Below are positions 1 through 4,864 of a stretch of DNA of 5,605 nucleotides, in pieces; position 1 is the first letter of the stretch; every line of letters begins with the position of its first letter. Below the pieces are notes generated by a model that was not told the origin of the DNA, made no database searches, and saw only the letters and a program-made list of their open reading frames with translations. This DNA is from Eubacterium sp. (GTDB taxonomy: Bacteria > Bacillota > Clostridia > Lachnospirales > Lachnospiraceae), in assembly GCA_022776205.1 (NCBI GenBank), contig JALFIK010000164.1, forward strand, positions 1 through 5,605. Direction: 5' to 3'. A program made the position numbers and the translations under genes.

Positions 1-291
1 AAAATCCAGCATATAATCATCCATGTCTTTTAGTAACGCAATGATATCTTCTAAAATCTTTTCGCACTGTTTCCTGTCAAAGCCCTGGTGATTTCCTGCT
101 TCCTCCAGGGATATCTTTCCAGTTATTTCATATAAAATCCGCTGCTCATTATCCTGTTCCCTCAATATGAGCGGAAGGAGGCTGTCCGGGGCATTTCTTT
201 TAATCATTTCATATTCAACAGATAAAAAATATTCAGAAATTTCTGCTTTTTCTTCCCGGTAAACATGAAGTCCTTCTCTAATTACTTTCAT
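1..291 (-). CDS. DUF6382-type protein, N-terminal part (3' end beyond left edge)
   Basis: The frame is open from an ATG at 291 down to base 1, giving 97 residues that begin MKVIREGLHVYREE; the C-terminal part lies outside the window. The start overlaps the upstream TadE-like gene by 14 bases (ATGAAAGTAATTAG holds that gene's TAG) and follows a purine-rich GGGGGAGGAGC, so translation is probably coupled. The stretch ILYEITGKISLEEA (about residues 52-65), followed by a helical segment with LEDIIALLKDMDDYMLD (about 80-96), resembles the N-terminal region of the DUF6382 family, which in Clostridia sits at the end of Tad operons and often carries a C-terminal FHA phosphothreonine-binding domain. 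Whether an FHA domain follows cannot be seen here. No signal peptide or membrane segment appears in the visible part, so this region is probably cytoplasmic. The family call is from memory of the pattern. A sensory or regulatory role for the pilus machine is inference. Confidence 0.8.
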   Translation of the reverse strand, partial: MKVIREGLHVYREEKAEISEYFLSVEYEMIKRNAPDSLLPLILREQDNEQRILYEITGKISLEEAGNHQGFDRKQCEKILEDIIALLKDMDDYMLDF

Positions 292-835
292 GCTCCTCCC
301 CCTTTCTTTCTGTTTCTTTACAGAGTTTTGCACTTACTTTCCGAAGCAATTCTTCCTCCCGACTTACAGCTGCCAATGAACAGCAGGAAAATTTCCATCC
401 CTTCCCACCAATGTTACTATCAACCCCCCGGAGAGGAATAAGAAATTCCAGCGATGTCTCTGAGATTACTCTGCCTGATGAAATTCGAACAGAGCTTTTT
501 CTTACACAGGATACACAAAGACGTTCTTTCAGTCTTTTTTCCATCCTTCGTTCTGCTTTTTTCTCCAATTCTGCTCTTTTACTTCTCAGAAGAAATGCAC
601 GATCTCTGTCAAGCAGACTTTTTGCTTCATATTCTCCTGTGTCCAGAGCACCATTCGTTTTCCATGATGCCGCTACCTCATCTGCCAGACGCTGTGTTTC
701 ACTTTTTGCCACCGACATATCCAGAAGAAATAAAAAGAAAAATATTAAAATTACAGTGATCAGTGTAACAAGCGGCACAATCACCGATGCCTCCACTGTC
801 ATCATTCCTCCTTTTTCCTTTATTTTATTTCTCAC
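278..835 (-). CDS. TadE-like minor pilin (pseudopilin)
   Basis: The frame opens with an ATG at 862, but the best start is the GTG at 835: AGGAGG at 844-849 lies 8 bases upstream of it and only 2 bases from the ATG at 841. From the GTG the protein has 185 residues. After a short basic leader comes GG|MMTVEAS, a class III prepilin-like site with glutamate at +5, then a hydrophobic helix (about residues 17-39 of the 185). This is the TadE signature. A very basic predicted helix follows (RAELEKKAERRMEKRLKER), and then a C-terminal region with Cys pairs (CVSC, SCC) and WKFSCCSLAAVS, matching the usual conserved end of clostridial TadE proteins. TadE proteins are membrane-anchored minor pilins processed by the prepilin peptidase. 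The start overlaps the upstream TadE-like gene by 11 bases and the end overlaps the DUF6382 gene by 14, so the three are probably translationally coupled. Product family is well supported; exact role is inferred. Confidence 0.85.
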   Translation of the reverse strand: MRNKIKEKGGMMTVEASVIVPLVTLITVILIFFFLFLLDMSVAKSETQRLADEVAASWKTNGALDTGEYEAKSLLDRDRAFLLRSKRAELEKKAERRMEKRLKERLCVSCVRKSSVRISSGRVISETSLEFLIPLRGVDSNIGGKGWKFSCCSLAAVSREEELLRKVSAKLCKETERKGEEHESN

Positions 836-1739
836 TGCCATCCCCTCCTGTATTTTTTGCACATCGGGAACAAAGAGCCAGATTGCTCACTTCACTTAAT
901 CTGACTGCCTTTATCGTTCGTTTCAAGCCACTGCATGACAAAGAAGAATGATAGCAGTCACCATATTCTGTCATATAAATAACACCTGGCTGTATTCCGT
1001 TTTTCATGCATTTCTCACATGGATGCCAGGCTGGGGATGAAATCATCTGCTCTATTTTCTCATGATCTGTAATCGTAATACAAATATGTGAACAATTCGG
1101 CGAGGTATGGTATACCTCACCATACTCAGCCACATACACAATCCGGTTACCATCAAAAAAATCCTCCGCTCCATGGGCAACATAACCAGAGTAGATTCTC
1201 GAAACCCCCATCGCTTTGTGAACAGAACACAGTCCCTGAAAAAATGGGACGGGCATTCTTAAAACATAAACCGCCTCCACCCGGATTTCCTGTCCCTCTC
1301 CTTTTCTTACTGATACCTTAATTCCACTCTTTCCCCCTGAAATCACATTCTCACATAAAGAGCCTCCATCGTATACAGAAAAGAAAACATTTCCGGAAAC
1401 GGTGCCCGCTGCATTACCTGTTCCTTCTTTCATGCGTACTGCCTCCCGGGAAGCACAAATTTTTGCTGTCTGGGATACAGCATATTTTATCTCTGTCTCC
1501 GCCAGCATCATCTGCCCCATCCCGACAAATGTACATACCGCGCACAAAAACAGAGGAAATATTAATGAGGCTTCCACTGTAACGGATGCCCGGCAGGAAG
1601 CAAAACAGGATACTCTGCTTTTCTTTTGTAAGCACCGTTTCACGGGCCATGCCTGGAGAGCTTTCTTTTTTTTATTCGATCTGGAATTGCAATACCCATT
1701 GTTATATAAAATAACAAATATGTATTTTAAACAGAGCAT
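825..1739 (-). CDS. TadE-like pseudopilin with two C-terminal Cys/His repeats
   Basis: A 304-residue protein. The ATG at 1739 is supported by AAGGAGGTGA ending a normal distance upstream. An unusually long basic, Cys-containing leader (about 51 residues) precedes SVTVEASLIFPLF, the TadE prepilin-like motif with E56 at +5, and one hydrophobic helix (about 53-78). The residue before the presumed cleavage point is Ala51 rather than the usual Gly. Residues about 80-195 form the TadE ectodomain. The C terminus holds two related units: 201-247 with EYGEVYH, C216 and C241-x2-C244, and 254-296 with EYGDCYH, C269 and C290-x2-C293. Each unit could place one His and three Cys around a metal, as in zinc-ribbon-like folds; that is inference, and disulphides are an alternative. 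The protein has 18 cysteines. It lies 48 bases after the DUF5702 gene and overlaps the next TadE gene. Probably a minor pilin or tip/anchor protein; the function of the repeats is unknown. Confidence 0.82.
   Translation of the reverse strand: MLCLKYIFVILYNNGYCNSRSNKKKKALQAWPVKRCLQKKSRVSCFASCRASVTVEASLIFPLFLCAVCTFVGMGQMMLAETEIKYAVSQTAKICASREAVRMKEGTGNAAGTVSGNVFFSVYDGGSLCENVISGGKSGIKVSVRKGEGQEIRVEAVYVLRMPVPFFQGLCSVHKAMGVSRIYSGYVAHGAEDFFDGNRIVYVAEYGEVYHTSPNCSHICITITDHEKIEQMISSPAWHPCEKCMKNGIQPGVIYMTEYGDCYHSSLSCSGLKRTIKAVRLSEVSNLALCSRCAKNTGGDGSEK
844..849 (-). promoter_or_regulatory. Ribosome binding site deciding a GTG start
   Basis: AGGAGG on the minus strand lies 8 bases before the GTG at 835 and only 2 bases before the in-frame ATG at 841. 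The ATG at 862 lies upstream of it. The spacing favours GTG at 835 as the start of the second TadE-like gene. The site lies inside the coding end of the preceding TadE-like gene. Confidence 0.7.
849..1139 (-). repeat. Tandem Cys/His protein repeat within the TadE-like gene
   Basis: Unit A (999-1139, residues 201-247) and unit B (852-980, residues 254-296) share the order [VI]Y-x2-EYG-x2-YH-x-S-x2-C, a middle segment with a shared TI, and a final C-x2-C-x-KN. The match is at protein level; I did not see long identical DNA stretches, so any duplication is old. The sequence between the units is a short linker. Confidence 0.75.
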
Positions 1740-1745
1740 CCTGTT

Positions 1746-1755
1746 TCACCTCCTT
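1746..1755 (-). promoter_or_regulatory. Strong ribosome binding site of the Cys/His TadE-like gene
   Basis: AAGGAGGTGA on the minus strand is an almost full match to the anti-Shine-Dalgarno sequence. It ends with 9 bases between AGGAGG and the ATG at 1739. It sits just downstream of the GAAA-loop hairpin, so ribosome access could be influenced by that fold. Confidence 0.75.
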
Positions 1756-1764
1756 CCATTTTCC

Positions 1765-1782
1765 GTGCCGGTTTCCCGGCAC
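1765..1782 (-). other. Intercistronic hairpin with GAAA tetraloop
   Basis: On the minus strand GTGCCGG-GAAA-CCGGCAC forms a perfect 7-bp GC-rich stem closed by a GNRA-type GAAA loop. It lies in the 48-base gap between the DUF5702 stop (TAG ending at 1788) and the next ribosome binding site. The run of T precedes the stem, and what follows is GGAAAATGG, so it is not an intrinsic terminator in the direction of transcription. A role in mRNA processing, 3'-end protection of the upstream message, or control of the following gene is inference. Confidence 0.6.
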
Positions 1783-1787
1783 AAAAA

Positions 1788-3314
1788 CTAATAACTAAAT
1801 TTTCTCGAAAAATTTATATTGATGCCTGCCCCTGACAAAACTCCTTTCCACCGAAAAGAAAACAAAGCATCTCCCATAAGAAAATCCGGTTCTTTTAATG
1901 CGATATTTTCCTGCATAATATCCATCATCCGATAAAGGATTCCTTTTGATTCCCCTTCACAGAGCATTAGAATTTTTATAAAATCTTTATAAGTTCCGTT
2001 CCACTTTCCTGTTTTTACCTCCGATTTATTTCTAAGCTGCGCCACAGCCGTTTCAAAAGAAAGATTCCATGTAGATTCATCCTTCAGAACAGGTATTGCC
2101 TTGCCGGAAAGAAGAGCATGAATCTCCAGCAGCGATTCCCCGAAACTAAGGGTGGAAAGAACAATAATTTGTGCAGGCTTCACTGCCTGAGGTACTCCCA
2201 TAAAACCGGCAGCTGCCACGGCCACTGCGTCTGCTTTCTCCCGAATCTGCGGACTGTGTGATGCGCATATATAATTTATGATAAAACGAAACAGAAGTAG
2301 TTTCTCTGCCGTTTTTTTTAGATTTTCCCTATCTGTTTCTTTTCCACAGAGTAAATATTCTTTTTCATAAAGCAGGACTTTTTCTTTCCCTTTTTCTTCT
2401 CCATAATTCTGAAAATATTGATCTGCATAAGAAAGAAGGCAATAATCTTCTTTCCACAAAGGACCATCTTTCTGGAACATTGTTTCTTCCGATAACAAAG
2501 AATGCAACTCTTTTAGATTAAACAAAGTGGAAAAATTTATTCCATTTTCCTTCCTGTTCACTTTTTCCAAGTCGGAAGGAAGTTCTCTCCCTGCAATTGT
2601 CCTGCCGGAAATCTTTTCCGGATCATCCACCACATAAAATAAAATTCCTGATTTCATGACCAATTGCAGCGTTTCCCTGATATCTCTCCACCTTAACTGC
2701 TCCTTTTGTGTCTTCCCATCCTGTTTTTGATCCTCGCCAGATCCCCCCTCTATTACCGTATTATCCCTCGCATTTTGGCCGGCCTCTTCCCCGGATTCCC
2801 TGAGATCCTCCTGCACTTCCTTTTTCCCCTGTATCATATCCGGAACAAATGTCTTTATTTTTTCGTCGACTTCCTCTTTTTCCTGATATTTCATGATCTC
2901 CCGAATCTGATGTTTTATATATAATCCGTCCTTGTCCACTGCCCTGTTTTCTCCTTCCAATGACAGAGCCGTACATACCGCGTTATAGAATCTACAGGAA
3001 TCAAAATAATGATTCATATAATTTTTGCCGTCCGAAAGAATATATTTTTTTTCTCTGGGATCAAGGAAAAACAAATGGTATTGCTCAAACAGTTCTTTGT
3101 CATAATTGGCCAAAATGTTTTCTCCTGCATTCTTCATCGCATCTTCCCCAAGGCTGCTCGTCCCATAGGCCTGTATTCCTTTTAAAATACATAATCCAAA
3201 TCCAAGCAAAACTAGAAAAATTAAAGAAAGATACACTGTGATCTGTCCTTTCCGGTTAAAGATCCTACTTGATTGATCCTGCATTTTTCTGTATCGTTGA
3301 AAAAATCGAAGCAA
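1788..3314 (-). CDS. DUF5702 protein of the Tad locus, pilin-like N terminus
   Basis: 508 residues from a TTG at 3314, the first possible start after an in-frame TAA; AAGGAG lies only 3 bases before it. The alternative ATG at 3284 (498 residues) has no clear ribosome binding site. Both starts overlap the pilin gene (50 or 20 bases), so translation is likely coupled. RKGQITVYLS (22-30) followed by a hydrophobic helix (about 26-46) resembles a prepilin site, but +5 is Tyr, not Glu. The long remainder is predicted to be extracytoplasmic, with a highly charged, low-complexity linker at about 145-208. Family hallmarks I recognise are EYLLCGKETDRENLKK (about 319-334), GESLLEIHALLSGKAIPVLK (about 392-411) and YKDFIKILMLC...YRMMDIMQ (about 442-468). 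DUF5702 proteins accompany clostridial Tad clusters; their biochemical role is not established. A minor pilin or surface scaffold is the likely guess. Confidence 0.85.
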   Translation of the reverse strand: MLRFFQRYRKMQDQSSRIFNRKGQITVYLSLIFLVLLGFGLCILKGIQAYGTSSLGEDAMKNAGENILANYDKELFEQYHLFFLDPREKKYILSDGKNYMNHYFDSCRFYNAVCTALSLEGENRAVDKDGLYIKHQIREIMKYQEKEEVDEKIKTFVPDMIQGKKEVQEDLRESGEEAGQNARDNTVIEGGSGEDQKQDGKTQKEQLRWRDIRETLQLVMKSGILFYVVDDPEKISGRTIAGRELPSDLEKVNRKENGINFSTLFNLKELHSLLSEETMFQKDGPLWKEDYCLLSYADQYFQNYGEEKGKEKVLLYEKEYLLCGKETDRENLKKTAEKLLLFRFIINYICASHSPQIREKADAVAVAAAGFMGVPQAVKPAQIIVLSTLSFGESLLEIHALLSGKAIPVLKDESTWNLSFETAVAQLRNKSEVKTGKWNGTYKDFIKILMLCEGESKGILYRMMDIMQENIALKEPDFLMGDALFSFRWKGVLSGAGININFSRKFSY

Positions 3315-3456
3315 CGACTCCTTTTATATTTGTCTGAAATATAATAACCAGCCCGATCAGTACTACAATAATCAGGATAACTTCCACCACTCCCATTCCC
3401 TTTTTTGAATGAAAAATTTCTTTCCACCGATTCCACTTATATTTTCTTTCTGCCAT
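3265..3456 (-). CDS. Flp1-family type IVb pilin
   Basis: 63 residues. The ATG at 3456 has GGAGG at 3464-3468 with 7 bases between, and lies 18 bases after the tadC-like stop. A hydrophilic 20-residue leader ends in KKG, followed by MGVVEVILIIVVLIGLVII: a class III prepilin cleavage site with Gly at -1 and Glu25 at +5, then a long hydrophobic helix (about residues 23-42). The mature subunit would be about 43 residues, ending FSTIQKNAGSIK, the size and shape of Flp pilins. This is the likely major filament subunit, processed by an A24-type prepilin peptidase not present here and assembled at the TadB/TadC platform. The strong ribosome binding site, better than those of the flanking tadC-like and DUF5702 genes, fits the need for more of this product. 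I see nothing that contradicts the call. Confidence 0.9.
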   Translation of the reverse strand: MAERKYKWNRWKEIFHSKKGMGVVEVILIIVVLIGLVIIFQTNIKGVVASIFSTIQKNAGSIK

Positions 3457-3474
3457 AAAACTTCCTCCATCTAT

Positions 3475-4806
3475 CTAAAAATTCCGAAAACGTATCAAAG
3501 CCGGGTACATCACAAGAAGCATTACAAGAAATAAAAGTAAAATCATAGGGAATAACAGCTTCGTAGAAGCCTCTTCTCCCTCTTTCCTGGCACGATCGAT
3601 TCTTGCAGCAAATGCTTCCTTCTCTGCTTCTTCCATCAAGGATGCTGCCTCCCGGGCTCCTTTGGTAAAACTCTGTGTTAAAATCACTGACAATTTCCGG
3701 TAACAGTCTTTCTCGAATGCCGCTCCCCATTTTAGACATGCCTCCTTCTGACCAATCCCTGTTTTCATCTGCTGCTCCATAAATAATAGTTTATCAAACG
3801 CATATCTTGCCCCTGTCCTTTCTCTGCGTTCCCGGTAGCTGCTGCTAATCCTGCTCACCGCCGAAAAAAAGGAAAGACCCGCTCCCATATACAAGGTAAG
3901 CAGATGCACAATCACAGGGAAATCTTTTTCTGCCTCTTCCTGATATTTTTTCCCTTTCTCTTTAAGGTCCAGATAGTTATGCACCGGAATTAACAGCAGC
4001 AAAATAAAACTCAGCATGAAAATTTCCACACTTTTCCTTCCCTTTCCGCTCTCTTCCATCTTCACATCCTCAAATGCAGACGGAATAGAAAGAATTTCTT
4101 TTCCCCGGCTCTCTTTCTCCTTTTTCTTCAAATAAGCCTGTGCCCCGGAAAATACATCCTTCACTTTTTTACAATTCCCGTCAATGATATCAATCGTATA
4201 AATGTGACTTTTCCTATATTTCTGATAGGAAGCCGTTACTTTGATATTTACCTCCTTCTTCTCCCCTTTTTTTAACAGACGGGCATCTTTTCCCAGACTC
4301 CCATCCAACTGTATCCATGCACTGTCTCCCGTCTGATAGGAAATCCGAAAAGGATATCCGGACAGCTGTTCCGGAAAAGAAAGATTCTCCGTAACCTTTT
4401 TTAACGACAAATTTTTCCCGCACATCTCTTTTTCCAGCTTTTTAAAAAATTCGTCATATATCCGGTCCAGCTCTTTTTGGGAAGGTACTTTTTCCCGGAC
4501 TAAAAGTGAAACATTCTTTTTCTCATTTTCTTTTTTCAGAGAAATACAAAACTCCTTATCGCCCTCGCCAAAAGGATTTCGGGTCAGTGTCATTTCCCCG
4601 GAAGAGAAACGATACGCAACTGTCCAAAATAGAAATAATATACTTACAATTAACAGCCCTGTCAGTAAAATTTTTCCCTGTCTGAGCAAAAATTCCTCTG
4701 TTTTCCTGCACAAAATCTCTTCTGACTCTGCGCATTGATTTCGAAATGAACACTTAACTTTTTGAAAAAGCTCTTTTCTCATACTTTCCGGAAAAATGTT
4801 CCACAA
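3475..4806 (-). CDS. TadC-like T2SSF membrane protein with extracytoplasmic insert
   Basis: 443 residues if started at the TTG at 4806, the first standard start codon of the frame; ATG at 4782 is an alternative (435 residues). Neither has a good ribosome binding site, while a strong one lies at 4859-4864 with only an ATC (4851) in frame at the right distance, so the true N terminus may be about 15 residues longer. Predicted layout: basic cytoplasmic start, helix at about 46-66, a 190-residue mostly polar segment outside (67-259), helix at about 260-278, a cytoplasmic T2SSF helical domain (about 292-414, including HLLTLYMGAGLSFFSAV and DRARKEGEEASTKLLFPM), and a final helix (about 415-437). 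The T2SSF half is typical of TadC, the platform partner of TadB. The insert, beginning NPFGEGDKEFC, is a feature I associate with clostridial versions; its function is unknown. The gene follows the tadB-like stop by 58 bases and precedes the pilin gene by 18. Confidence 0.85.
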   Translation of the reverse strand: MWNIFPESMRKELFQKVKCSFRNQCAESEEILCRKTEEFLLRQGKILLTGLLIVSILFLFWTVAYRFSSGEMTLTRNPFGEGDKEFCISLKKENEKKNVSLLVREKVPSQKELDRIYDEFFKKLEKEMCGKNLSLKKVTENLSFPEQLSGYPFRISYQTGDSAWIQLDGSLGKDARLLKKGEKKEVNIKVTASYQKYRKSHIYTIDIIDGNCKKVKDVFSGAQAYLKKKEKESRGKEILSIPSAFEDVKMEESGKGRKSVEIFMLSFILLLLIPVHNYLDLKEKGKKYQEEAEKDFPVIVHLLTLYMGAGLSFFSAVSRISSSYRERRERTGARYAFDKLLFMEQQMKTGIGQKEACLKWGAAFEKDCYRKLSVILTQSFTKGAREAASLMEEAEKEAFAARIDRARKEGEEASTKLLFPMILLLFLVMLLVMYPALIRFRNF

Positions 4807-4858
4807 TTTTCTCAGAAAATTCTCACACGCAATTCGTCCTCTCTCTCTGATTACATTC

Positions 4859-4864
4859 CCTCCT
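4859..4864 (-). promoter_or_regulatory. Strong ribosome binding site without a matching standard start codon
   Basis: AGGAGG follows directly after the TGA of the tadB-like gene. The nearest ATG (4854-4856) is only 2 bases away and is immediately followed by TAA, a start-stop pair. In the tadC-like frame the codon at ideal spacing (7 bases) is ATC at 4851; the first standard start in that frame is the TTG at 4806, 52 bases beyond the site. Either a non-standard start is used or the annotated start of the tadC-like gene needs revision. Confidence 0.65.

Noticed and set aside
411..899. Plus-strand open frame of 162 codons
   Set aside because: It lies antisense across the well-supported TadE-like gene; its product is Ser/Arg/Phe-rich with no domain pattern, as expected from the reverse of Lys/Glu-rich coding sequence.
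1414..1650. Minus-strand open frame of 78 codons within the first TadE gene, considered as an alternative reading of a frameshifted N terminus
   Set aside because: The main frame has a strong ribosome binding site at 1739 and continues without interruption into the TadE motif; no frameshift is needed.
1765..1782. Hairpin as an intrinsic terminator
   Set aside because: In the transcribed direction the T run comes before the stem, and A/G-rich sequence follows it; on the other strand it is followed by A residues.
1402..1791. Plus-strand open frame of 129 codons over the TadE N-terminal region
   Set aside because: Antisense to a recognised gene and across its ribosome binding site; no family signature.
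3437..3739. Minus-strand open frame of 100 codons overlapping the end of the tadC-like gene
   Set aside because: Alternate frame of the T2SSF domain, with low-complexity composition and no hydrophobic helix or motif; the main frame carries clear family motifs.
4837..4848. AG dinucleotide tract near the tadC-like start, with a similar one at about 5567-5575 near the N-terminal part of the tadB-like gene
   Set aside because: Short, and explained by Arg-Glu-Arg codons (AGA GAG AGA) in basic segments before membrane helices; too short for a phase-variable repeat.
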